In this document: piece after piece, positions 1 through 7,087 of the stretch
How the letters are laid out: each line of letters begins with the position of its first letter
How positions within the stretch are numbered: the stretch's first letter is position 1
Assembly: GCA_955652635.1 (NCBI GenBank)
Contig: CATPBN010000061.1
Coordinates: 1-21,230, forward strand
Source of the DNA: an uncultured Gemmatimonadaceae bacterium
GTDB taxonomy: Bacteria; Gemmatimonadota; Gemmatimonadetes; Gemmatimonadales; Gemmatimonadaceae
DNA length: 21,230 nucleotides
Direction of reading: 5' to 3'
Translations under genes and position numbers: made by a program
Notes under the pieces: generated by a model
What the model saw: the letters and a program-made list of their open reading frames with translations, nothing else
Databases searched by the model: none
What the model was told of the DNA's origin: nothing

Positions 1-1068
1 ATTACATGCTGGCCTGAGGATGGGGGACCATACATCACGCTGCCGATGGTGATCTCGAAGGAACCCACCCGCGGCAACCGCAATGTCGGCATGTATCGTG
101 TGCAGGTGCTCGGCCCGCGCATGCTGGCAATGCACTGGCAGCGCCACAAGGTAGGCGCGGCCCACTGGCGTGAGATGGCAGAGAAGGGCGAGCAAATGTC
201 GGTCGCCATTGCGATTGGGGCTGATCCCGCATCGGTGTACTCCGCATCGGCTCCGCTTCCACCGACAATCGACGAGTTCCTGTTCGCCGGATTCCTGCGC
301 AAGGCGCCCGTGACTCTCACCAAGGGGGTCACCGTTGATCTCGAAGTACCGGCGGAGGCGGAGTTCGTGATCGAAGGCTATATCGATCCCGCCGAACCGC
401 TCGTAGTGGAGGGACCGTTCGGCGATCACACTGGTTTTTACTCCGAGGCCGATCTATACCCGCAGGTACACGTCACCGCACTGACGATGCGGCGTTCGCC
501 GACCTATGCCACCACAATCGTTGGGCGACCACCGATGGAGGACTACTACCTCGGTCACGCGACCGAGCGAATTTTTCTGCCGCTGCTCAAGCTTACGGTC
601 CCCGAGATTGTGGACTATCACATGCCGGCCGAGGGGATATTTCACAATCTCGTCTTCGTGTCCATCGACAAGCAGTATCCCGGGCAGGCGTACAAGGTGA
701 TGAATGCAATGTGGGGGCAGGGACTGATGTCTCTGGCGAAGGTCATCGTGGTGCTAGACAAGGAAGTAAACGTACGGAACGAGAAGGAGGCGTGGTGGGT
801 CGCGCTCAATCACATCGATCCGGAGCGGGACGTGCGGTTTTCGATGGGTCCGATCGATGTACTCGATCACTCGAGTCGCGCCTTCACCTATGGTTCGAAG
901 ATGGGGATAGACGCGACACGTAAATGGCCGGAGGAGGGATTCACCCGGAACTGGCCGAAACGGATCGAGATGGACCAAGCGACGAAACAGCAAGTGGACG
1001 CGAAGTGGGCGAGGTTGGGACTGGGAGCAACTGAGCAACCCGAGAGATGGCAGACGAATGATGGTTAG
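1..1068 (+). CDS. ubiD: UbiD family decarboxylase (5' partial)
   Basis: Prenylated-FMN-dependent decarboxylase of the UbiD family, which removes the ring carboxylate from a prenylated aromatic acid during quinone synthesis. The frame is open from base 1, and the residues before the first ATG (position 46) already read as family sequence (CWPEDGGPYITLPMV). The gene therefore starts outside the window; about 355 residues are visible against a usual 480-500. Visible hallmarks are the NVGMYRVQ segment with the conserved Asn and Arg (Arg codon at 97), a His-rich cofactor/metal segment (HWQRHKVGAAHW), and EGPFGDHTGFY with the Glu (409) and Asp (424) that complete the catalytic Glu-Asp-Arg set. It overlaps ubiA by 11 nt, and ubiX (the cofactor-making enzyme) lies two genes downstream. 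The substrate may be a menaquinone (futalosine route) rather than a ubiquinone intermediate; the sequence does not decide this. Confidence 0.93.
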   Translation: MTCWPEDGGPYITLPMVISKEPTRGNRNVGMYRVQVLGPRMLAMHWQRHKVGAAHWREMAEKGEQMSVAIAIGADPASVYSASAPLPPTIDEFLFAGFLRKAPVTLTKGVTVDLEVPAEAEFVIEGYIDPAEPLVVEGPFGDHTGFYSEADLYPQVHVTALTMRRSPTYATTIVGRPPMEDYYLGHATERIFLPLLKLTVPEIVDYHMPAEGIFHNLVFVSIDKQYPGQAYKVMNAMWGQGLMSLAKVIVVLDKEVNVRNEKEAWWVALNHIDPERDVRFSMGPIDVLDHSSRAFTYGSKMGIDATRKWPEEGFTRNWPKRIEMDQATKQQVDAKWARLGLGATEQPERWQTNDG

Positions 1069-1984
1069 TCCCGGCGATCCGACGCCGGTGGGCGGACGCG
1101 AGGGTCAGACTCTTCGCGGACAAGGCCTGCTACTCCGCCATGCGAACCTCGTTCGGCTTCCGCACACCATCTTTGCGCTCCCGTTCGCGCTCGTCGGTGT
1201 AGTGCTCGCTAGCTACGTAGCGGCTATTACGCCCAGCGACGTAGTCTGGGTCGTGGTCGCGTTCACGGCGGCACGGTTCGCCGCTATGGGATTCAACCGG
1301 ATCGTCGACCGCGAGATAGACGCGCGCAACCCCCGCACGCGATCGAGGGAGATTCCCTCTGGTAAGATGAGCGTGCGCGAGGCCAGCGTGGCTGTGACTA
1401 TCGCGTCAGTAGTCTTCTTCGTCGCGGCATGGCAGCTCAACGCCCTCTGCCTGATACTCGCCCCGGTCGCGCTGGGGTGGGTTCTGTTTTACAGCTACAC
1501 CAAGCGGTTCACGCGCTGGTCCCATCTTGTGCTTGGCGTTGGACTGTCCATCGCGCCGGTCGGCGCCTATCTCGCGATCACCAGTCACTGGAGCGATCCG
1601 TGGTGGATGCTGATCGCACTGGCGATCGGGGTCGCGACATGGGTTGGCGGATTCGACATCCTGTACGCGCTCCAGGATGTGTCATTCGATCGTGAAAACG
1701 GGCTTTACTCAGTGCCGTCGACTTTCGGAGAGGGGAATGCGCTCGGTATCGCACGCGTGCTCCACGTGACAACCGTTGCCGCCTTGGCGACTGCCGGCGT
1801 CGGGGCGGGGGCGGCTGTTCTTTATTACGCTGGAGTCGCTGTAGCAGGACTTCTCCTCCTGTACGAGCATTCGCTGGTGAAAGCCAATGATTTTTCGCGG
1901 CTCGATGCCGCGTTCTTCACGATGAACGGCGTCATCAGCATCGTCTTCCTCGGTTTTGTGTTCGCCGAGCGGCTGCTACGATGA
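1058..1984 (+). CDS. ubiA: UbiA family aromatic prenyltransferase
   Basis: Integral-membrane prenyltransferase that attaches a polyprenyl chain to an aromatic acid head group in quinone biosynthesis. The 308-residue length is normal. The N-terminal RLPHTIFALPFALVG stretch is typical of the family. Both Asp-rich Mg-diphosphate motifs are present: NRIVDREID near residues 84-92 and DVSFDREN near 207-214. The rest is hydrophobic, consistent with about eight to nine membrane helices. The start is the first of two tandem ATGs (1058, 1061), both inside the ubiD end. Its stop overlaps the ubiX start as ATGA. In organisms using the futalosine menaquinone pathway the equivalent enzyme is MqnP; with ubiD and ubiX alongside, that role or 4-hydroxybenzoate prenylation are both possible. 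Confidence 0.93.
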   Translation: MMVSPGDPTPVGGREGQTLRGQGLLLRHANLVRLPHTIFALPFALVGVVLASYVAAITPSDVVWVVVAFTAARFAAMGFNRIVDREIDARNPRTRSREIPSGKMSVREASVAVTIASVVFFVAAWQLNALCLILAPVALGWVLFYSYTKRFTRWSHLVLGVGLSIAPVGAYLAITSHWSDPWWMLIALAIGVATWVGGFDILYALQDVSFDRENGLYSVPSTFGEGNALGIARVLHVTTVAALATAGVGAGAAVLYYAGVAVAGLLLLYEHSLVKANDFSRLDAAFFTMNGVISIVFLGFVFAERLLR

Positions 1985-2583
1985 GTGCGACACCGCCGAT
2001 CGTTGTCGGGATCACCGGGGCTTCCGGCGCGCCTTACGCGGTGCGATTGCTCCAACAGCTGGTAGGCGCGCACAGGCCGGTCTCGCTCATCGTCTCGAAG
2101 TACGGATTGCGACTGCTTCAAACCGAGATGGGAATCGAGTCGATGGACGCGCTGCGAAAAGCTGTTGGAAAGGATGCCTGGGATTCATGCGTCGAGCCTT
2201 TTTCCAACGAGGATAGGGGCGCACCGCCGGCTTCGGGTTCCGCGATCACAGCGGGAATGATCGTCTGTCCTTGCTCGATGGGGACTCTGTCGGCGATCAG
2301 TGTCGGCGCGTCACGATCCTTGATCGAGCGCGCGGCGGATGTGACACTGAAAGAAAAGCGGAGGCTCGTTCTGGTTCCGCGTGAGACTCCGCTCAGCGCG
2401 ATCCATCTTGGCAACATGCTGCGGCTGACGCGCGCCGGAGCTGTTGTGATGCCGGCTTCGCCGGGTTTCTATCACCGGCCGAAGCAGATCACTGATCTCG
2501 TCGATTTCGTGGTAGCTCGAATGCTCGACCATCTAGGCGTCGAGCAAACTCTCGTGAAGCAGTGGGTTGGCGAGCGAGATTAA
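1981..2583 (+). CDS. ubiX: Flavin prenyltransferase UbiX
   Basis: Makes the prenylated FMN cofactor needed by UbiD decarboxylases, from reduced FMN and a dimethylallyl phosphate. The 200-residue protein opens with the FMN-binding GITGASGAPYAVRLLQQL segment (residues 10-27). It also carries IVCPCSMGTLSAISVG, KEKRRLVLVPRETPLS and MPASPGFYHRPK, all characteristic of UbiX/Pad1. It starts in the ATGA overlap with ubiA, so the three genes are probably translationally coupled and give the decarboxylase, its cofactor enzyme and the prenyltransferase together. The stop codon directly abuts a long palindrome that ends the operon. Confidence 0.95.
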   Translation: MSATPPIVVGITGASGAPYAVRLLQQLVGAHRPVSLIVSKYGLRLLQTEMGIESMDALRKAVGKDAWDSCVEPFSNEDRGAPPASGSAITAGMIVCPCSMGTLSAISVGASRSLIERAADVTLKEKRRLVLVPRETPLSAIHLGNMLRLTRAGAVVMPASPGFYHRPKQITDLVDFVVARMLDHLGVEQTLVKQWVGERD

Positions 2584-2613
2584 GACGAAGCAGGTCAGCT
2601 GACCTGCTTCGTC
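2584..2613. terminator. Perfect 30-bp palindrome between convergent genes
   Basis: The 15 bases at 2584-2598 are followed immediately by their exact reverse complement at 2599-2613. As RNA this folds on either strand into a 13-bp stem with an AGCT loop. It begins one base after the ubiX stop (ends 2583) and covers the last codons and stop (2595-2597) of the converging UvrC-like gene. A shared bidirectional terminator is the natural reading. Neither strand has a strong T tract after the hairpin, so it may act as a 3' mRNA-stabilising hairpin or with termination factors rather than as a classical intrinsic terminator. Confidence 0.65.
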
Positions 2614-3695
2614 CGCTTCATCTCCTTCGGAAATCTCCGGAACCATGACGACAATAGCAGCAGCTCGTCGATCTCGTGGGTCGGCACCTGCGCGTTAGGG
2701 CTGCCGTCGGGTGAGAAAATATCCTCCACCAGTTGCTTCATGGTGCGACGATCCTTTGAGGACCGCGGTTTCGCTACTTCCGCTCGTACAACGCCGCGGC
2801 GAATGAGATATACCTTGTCCTCGCCTTCGTGGCCCGGGACTGTGTACACGAACGAGAGATTCTCCACCGCAAATCGCAGCCGGCCGAACTGTGCGCGCAG
2901 CGCCTCGAGCCGCTCGAGCTTGTCGCGATAGACTGCCGCTCTCTCGAACTCGAGCCCCGCGCTCAGGCGCTCCATCTCGTCGCGCAGCGTGTTGATCGGG
3001 CCGTCGTCCGACCCCTCGAGAAACGCTTTCGCCAGGCCCACGCGATCGTCGTACTGGCCGGCCGAGCATCCGCCGACGCAGGGACCTAGGCACTTGGAGA
3101 TCTCGTGACGGATGCACCCGGGCGTGCGCGGTGAAAGCTGAAACAGCTCGGTCTGATCGCTGAAAAACATCTTCAAGTCGGTGCGGCAATCGCGCAGCAT
3201 CAGCACGTCGTTCAGCTCGCGCAGCGCCTCGCCGACCCGTTGCGCACCTACGAAAGGTCCGTAGTACGTGCCCTCGTCGCTCGATGCACCCCGCACCACC
3301 AGCAGCTTCGGCGCCGCGCCCTTCGTCAGCTTGATGAACGAGTAGTGCCGCGCGTCACGCATCATCGCGACGTTGTACCGCGGGCGGAATCGCTTGATCA
3401 GCCTCAGCTCCTGCAACAGCGCGGCGAATTCGCTCGGCGTGTACTCCCACTCGATCTTCTCGGCCGAGCGGAGGATCCGCGCGCCCTTATCCTCCGGGTA
3501 CACGCAGCGAAAATAACTGAGGAGTCGCGAGCGAACACGCTTCGACTTGCCGACGTAGACCACCTCGCCCTCGCTCGAGAGCATGCGGTAGATGCCTGGT
3601 CGGTCGACCGCGGCATCCCGAACTGTTGATCGCATGACGGCAAGCTGTGCGTCCGTCGTCGGCTGCTGTCTCAAGGCTGCAATGCCTCGCATCAT
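2595..3695 (-). CDS. UvrC N-terminal-half homologue, GIY-YIG nuclease with UVR motif
   Basis: A 366-residue protein matching the N-terminal half of excinuclease subunit C and lacking the C-terminal RNase-H-like nuclease and helix-hairpin-helix domains, so not full UvrC (about 600 residues). The GIY-YIG domain spans about residues 30-110: GIY at 34-36, YVGK at 47-50, catalytic-type Arg near 57, putative metal-binding Glu96, and PRYN ending at Asn108. Cysteines 170, 194, 202 and 206 correspond in order to the four proposed Fe-S ligands of UvrC, though the first gap is longer; Cys210 is extra. A UVR (UvrB-binding) motif lies near 236-265. The last 90 residues are unassigned. By analogy with Cho it could make the 3' incision in nucleotide excision repair. 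It follows mutM with a 1-nt gap. Two ATGs (3695, 3692) are possible starts, and a third Met at residue 21 also precedes the domain. Confidence 0.85.
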   Translation of the reverse strand: MMRGIAALRQQPTTDAQLAVMRSTVRDAAVDRPGIYRMLSSEGEVVYVGKSKRVRSRLLSYFRCVYPEDKGARILRSAEKIEWEYTPSEFAALLQELRLIKRFRPRYNVAMMRDARHYSFIKLTKGAAPKLLVVRGASSDEGTYYGPFVGAQRVGEALRELNDVLMLRDCRTDLKMFFSDQTELFQLSPRTPGCIRHEISKCLGPCVGGCSAGQYDDRVGLAKAFLEGSDDGPINTLRDEMERLSAGLEFERAAVYRDKLERLEALRAQFGRLRFAVENLSFVYTVPGHEGEDKVYLIRRGVVRAEVAKPRSSKDRRTMKQLVEDIFSPDGSPNAQVPTHEIDELLLLSSWFRRFPKEMKRTKQVS

Positions 3696-3696
3696 G

Positions 3697-4524
3697 TCAC
3701 CGCTGGCACGTCACGCAGAGCGTCGTGGCGCGTCCGTCGATTGCGTGAGTCGAGACGAGCTTGTGTCCGCAACGGCGGCAGGGAAGCCCCCCTCTCCCAT
3801 ACGCCTCGAGCTTCTCGACGAAGGAGCCGCGCTTGCCGCGCGCGTCGCGGTAGTCGCGAAAACTCGTTCCGCGCGCTTCGATCGCTGCTTCGAGCACTCC
3901 GACGATGGAGGCGCGAAGAAGCTTCGCCTCCTCCAGTGACACCGATGCGGCGGGTCGAGACGGATCTATCCGCGCGCGCCAAAGTGCCTCGTTTGCGTAG
4001 ATGTTGCCGATGCCTGCGATCTTTCGCTGCTCCATTAAGACTTTCTTCACTGGCTGACTTGTCGCCCGAAGAACTGCCGATAGATGCTTGGCGGTAAAAG
4101 CACGGTCAAGTGGCTCGATGCCAAGCATCCGCGAGTATTCGTCGAAGCGTTTTGCATTCATAAGCGCGACTGTACCGAGACGACGGACATCGGCGTAGTG
4201 CAAAGAGCGACCGTCATCGAGCTCAAGACGTAACGTGGAATAGCTGAGCTCCGGGCCCGTGAAACCGCCATCGTCTATTAAAAGCGCGCCGGTGAAGCGC
4301 GGCTGTACCACGAGACGATCGCCTGTGTCCAGATCGAGGACCACGAGCTTGGCGCGACGCCAACTGCGGACAATCGTCGCGTTGCGCAAACTCTTCGCGA
4401 GCGCGCGTGCAGTCACCCCACGCAAAACGTCAGCTTTGCGAACGGAGACCTTCGTGATCTTCCGTCCACGGATCGCGCCGTCGAGGTCGCGCGCGATTGT
4501 CTCGGTCTCAGGTAATTCGGGCAC
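3697..4524 (-). CDS. mutM: Formamidopyrimidine-DNA glycosylase
   Basis: Base-excision-repair glycosylase/AP lyase that removes 8-oxoguanine and formamidopyrimidines. The start is GTG at 4524, giving the essential N-terminus MPELPE, where Pro2 is the Schiff-base nucleophile and Glu3 the catalytic acid. A GGGAG Shine-Dalgarno-like stretch lies 9 nt upstream. The beta-turn Lys is in RRAKLV (about residue 59), the helix-two-turn-helix is GIGNIYANEALW (about 172-183), and the C-terminal zinc finger is intact (CRRC and CVTC, with the conserved Arg in DGRATT). Its 275 residues are normal length. It overlaps the end of purD by 17 nt and is followed after 1 nt by the UvrC-like nuclease, giving a small DNA-repair pair inside a metabolic operon. 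Confidence 0.96.
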   Translation of the reverse strand: MPELPETETIARDLDGAIRGRKITKVSVRKADVLRGVTARALAKSLRNATIVRSWRRAKLVVLDLDTGDRLVVQPRFTGALLIDDGGFTGPELSYSTLRLELDDGRSLHYADVRRLGTVALMNAKRFDEYSRMLGIEPLDRAFTAKHLSAVLRATSQPVKKVLMEQRKIAGIGNIYANEALWRARIDPSRPAASVSLEEAKLLRASIVGVLEAAIEARGTSFRDYRDARGKRGSFVEKLEAYGRGGLPCRRCGHKLVSTHAIDGRATTLCVTCQR

Positions 4525-5794
4525 CGCGAGTCAGCTCCCGCCAGCCGATGTCGCCGCGGAGCTGCTTCCCCTTGAATGAGACTTCCTCTGCGTACTCGCG
4601 CGACTGCTCGGCCGCTTCGAGCAATCCTCCGGCGACCGCTGTTATGGCGAGCACTCGACCGCCTGCGGTGACGAGCTCGCCTGAGGAGCTGAGCCCGGTG
4701 CCCGCGTGGAAGACGTGGACGTCGTCCGGAGCCTCGGGCAAACGGATCACATCGCCGCTGCGCGGCTTCTCGGGATAACCGTCGGCGGCGACTACCGTGG
4801 TGACGGCGGCGAGTCGCTTCCAATCGGGCGGGCGCGATCGGGCGAGTGAGCCACCCCCGGCGACCGAAGCGATCAGTTCCAACAATGACGAGTCCATCAA
4901 CGGCATCAGCGCCTCCGTCTCGGGATCGCCGAAGCGACAGTTGTACTCGACTACCTTCGGGCCGTCGGGCGTTACCATCAGTCCAGCGTAGAGTAGTCCG
5001 GTGAAGGGATAGCCTTCGTCGCGCATCGCCCCCAGTGTCGGCTCAATGATCTCGCGCATCACTTGGCGAACGAGTTCCGGAGTGGCGATGGATGTCGGTG
5101 CGTAAGCGCCCATCCCCCCCGTGTTCGGTCCAAAGTCTCCGTCGAGTAGGCGCTTGTGGTCCTGCGCTGCGAGAAGAGGAATTGCGCGCTCACCATCGGT
5201 GATGACGAACAGCGAAAGCTCTTCGCCCTCCATGAATTCCTCGATGAGAATCTCACCGCCCCCCTCGCCGAATACGCGATCGCCAAGCATTGCGTCAATC
5301 GCGTCTTCCGCTTCCGCTATGGACTGTGCCACCACAACACCTTTCCCGGCGGCAAGACCAGAGGCCTTTACGACCACCGGCGCGCCAAAGTCCGCCAATA
5401 AGCGCCTTGCCTCTGTCTGCTCTGTGTGATAGGTCGCGCGGGCCGTAGGAACTCCAGCGTGCGTCATCAGCTCTTTCGCAAACCGCTTGGAGGTTTCGAT
5501 CCGCGCTGCTTCGCGCGTCGGCCCAAAGATTGGCAGTCCCCGCGATTGAAAGAGATTGACAATCCCGGCTTCGAGCGGGCCCTCTGGTCCGACGACCGTG
5601 AGATCGATGCGCTCAGTCTCAGCGAACGCCGCCAGCTCCTCGAGCCTGCCTGGGCCAATGGGTACGCAATGGGCGATGGAAGCCATCCCCGGATTTCCGG
5701 GTGCGGCGAAGATCTCGGATTGTGGATCGTCGCGGCCAAGCTTCCACGCGAGCGCGTGCTCGCGCCCGCCGCCGCCGACGATCAGAATCTTCAT
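4508..5794 (-). CDS. purD: Phosphoribosylamine-glycine ligase
   Basis: Second enzyme of de novo purine synthesis (GAR synthetase): joins glycine to 5-phosphoribosylamine using ATP. At 428 residues it is full length. It has the N-terminal nucleotide-fold motif GGGGREHAL (7-15), the ATP-grasp segment VVKASGLAAGKGVVVA (about 142-157), PNTGGMGAYAP, and the metal-binding EYNCRFGDPETEA segment. The start ATG overlaps the stop of the upstream PLP-enzyme gene as ATGA (5791-5794), and its end overlaps mutM. I saw no purine riboswitch ahead of it, as expected for an internal operon gene. Confidence 0.96.
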   Translation of the reverse strand: MKILIVGGGGREHALAWKLGRDDPQSEIFAAPGNPGMASIAHCVPIGPGRLEELAAFAETERIDLTVVGPEGPLEAGIVNLFQSRGLPIFGPTREAARIETSKRFAKELMTHAGVPTARATYHTEQTEARRLLADFGAPVVVKASGLAAGKGVVVAQSIAEAEDAIDAMLGDRVFGEGGGEILIEEFMEGEELSLFVITDGERAIPLLAAQDHKRLLDGDFGPNTGGMGAYAPTSIATPELVRQVMREIIEPTLGAMRDEGYPFTGLLYAGLMVTPDGPKVVEYNCRFGDPETEALMPLMDSSLLELIASVAGGGSLARSRPPDWKRLAAVTTVVAADGYPEKPRSGDVIRLPEAPDDVHVFHAGTGLSSSGELVTAGGRVLAITAVAGGLLEAAEQSREYAEEVSFKGKQLRGDIGWRELTRGARIT

Positions 5795-6954
5795 CCGAAA
5801 GCTTGCTCGAGATCGGCGATCAGGTCGCCAACGTCCTCCACTCCGCAGGAGAGCCGGAGGAGATCATCGGTCAGTCCAAGTGCCTCCCTGCGGTCCTCCG
5901 GAACCGATGAATGCGTCATCGACGCGGGATGGCTGATCAAGCTCTCCACGCCTCCGAGCGATTCTGCGAGAGAAAAGACGCGCACGCGACTCAGGATCTT
6001 CGCAGCTCTCTCCTTGCTTCCCGTGAGAATGGAAATCATCCCGCCAAATCCCTTCATCTGTCGCTTCGCCAGCTCGTGTTGAGGGTGCGACGGAAGTCCG
6101 GGGTAAATCACGTTCTCATGGCCGATCTTCTCGGCGAGCCACGCCGCGATCTTGCGCCCGTTTTCGTCGTGACGGGGCATTCGCAAATGAAGCGTCTTGG
6201 TCCCACGCAACACGAGCCATGCATCGAATGCGCCCGGTACGGCACCGGAGGAATTCAGGATGAACTGCATTCTCTCGGCGAGCGCGTCATCGCGCACGAC
6301 CGCAATGCCACCCACCATGTCGCTATGGCCGTTCAGGTATTTGGTCGTCGAATGGTAGACAATGTCCGCGCCATGATCGAACGGCCGCTGGAAGTACGGA
6401 GACGCGAAAGTATTGTCGACGATGAAAAGAGCATTCCTGCGCTTGGCGATCTGGCCGACGGCCGCGAGGTCAGTGATGCGCATCATCGGATTCGTCGGAG
6501 TCTCCATCATGATCGCCACCGTGTTCTTGGTGCACGCGTCTTCCACGCGTTGTGGATTTCTGCTGTCGACATAGCTGAAGCACAGGCCGAAATTCTTCAG
6601 GATCTTGTCGAAGAGGCGAAAGGTTCCGCCGTAGCTGCTCTCACCGGCGACGATGTGGTCGCCCGATTTGAACAGCTTCATGATCGAATCAGTGGCACCC
6701 ATTCCACTGCTGTACGCGAAGCCGTGGGTGCCTCCCTCGAGGGCAGCGACATTGCGCTCGAGTGCTTCGCGGGTGGGGTTTTTGCCTCTCGCGTACTCGT
6801 AGCCTTTGTTCTTGCCCAGTCCTTCCTGGACGTAGGTGGACGTCGTGTAAATCGGCGTCATGATCGCGCCGGAGAGCAGATCGGGGCGTTGTCCGGCGTG
6901 GATGGCGCGGGTGCCGAATTGTGCCTTGAGGTCTTCTTCGAAGATACGGGTCAT
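5791..6954 (-). CDS. Cystathionine gamma-synthase/gamma-lyase family PLP enzyme
   Basis: Trans-sulfuration enzyme of the Cys/Met-metabolism PLP-dependent family, 387 residues and complete. The PLP Schiff-base lysine is Lys205 in HSTTKYLNGHSD. Tyr54 and Arg56 (YEYARGKNPT) bind cofactor phosphate from the partner subunit, and Asp180 in VDNTFASP pairs with the pyridine nitrogen. The glutamate in LGGVESLISHP is the residue usually found in gamma-synthases and gamma-lyases rather than cystathionine beta-lyases, so gamma chemistry is favoured. Sequence alone does not separate cystathionine gamma-synthase, gamma-lyase and O-acetylhomoserine sulfhydrylase. It is the first gene of the minus-strand operon and is divergent from glmM. 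No clear Shine-Dalgarno precedes the ATG. Confidence 0.93.
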   Translation of the reverse strand: MTRIFEEDLKAQFGTRAIHAGQRPDLLSGAIMTPIYTTSTYVQEGLGKNKGYEYARGKNPTREALERNVAALEGGTHGFAYSSGMGATDSIMKLFKSGDHIVAGESSYGGTFRLFDKILKNFGLCFSYVDSRNPQRVEDACTKNTVAIMMETPTNPMMRITDLAAVGQIAKRRNALFIVDNTFASPYFQRPFDHGADIVYHSTTKYLNGHSDMVGGIAVVRDDALAERMQFILNSSGAVPGAFDAWLVLRGTKTLHLRMPRHDENGRKIAAWLAEKIGHENVIYPGLPSHPQHELAKRQMKGFGGMISILTGSKERAAKILSRVRVFSLAESLGGVESLISHPASMTHSSVPEDRREALGLTDDLLRLSCGVEDVGDLIADLEQAFG

Positions 6955-7087
6955 TCGCCGGTCTTGTAGAGGATATTGAGGGGGAAGTTAATCAATTGAG
7001 ACACTGGGACTTGGCATCCGATAAATGTCTGTGCGAGTAAATTACGGGCTGCTCCATCATCCCAATAGCAAGAGGGGAAAAGCGCGA
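6955..7087. promoter_or_regulatory. Divergent intergenic region, probable promoters both ways
   Basis: This 133-bp gap separates the divergently read PLP-enzyme operon and glmM-glmS operon and must hold promoters for both. It is locally AT-richer (about 6985-7050) and contains an 8-bp palindrome TCAATTGA at 6992-6999. Possible elements are TTGAGA at 6996 with ATAAAT at 7021 on the plus strand (19-nt spacing, longer than ideal) and TTGATT on the minus strand at 6995-6990. None is convincing as an individual call. There is no room or pattern for a SAM riboswitch ahead of the PLP gene. Confidence 0.35.

Noticed and set aside
5911..6969. Long plus-strand open frame (352 codons) opposite the PLP enzyme
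   Set aside because: It is antisense to a gene with complete catalytic motifs, has no recognisable fold, and such shadow frames are common in GC-rich DNA.
6955..7024. SAM riboswitch ahead of the sulfur-amino-acid PLP gene
   Set aside because: The gap is too short and shows no matching conserved helices.
7025..7087. Upstream ATG start for glmM
   Set aside because: No ribosome site precedes it and it adds residues absent from the family; GAGGGG ahead of ATG 7088 fits better.
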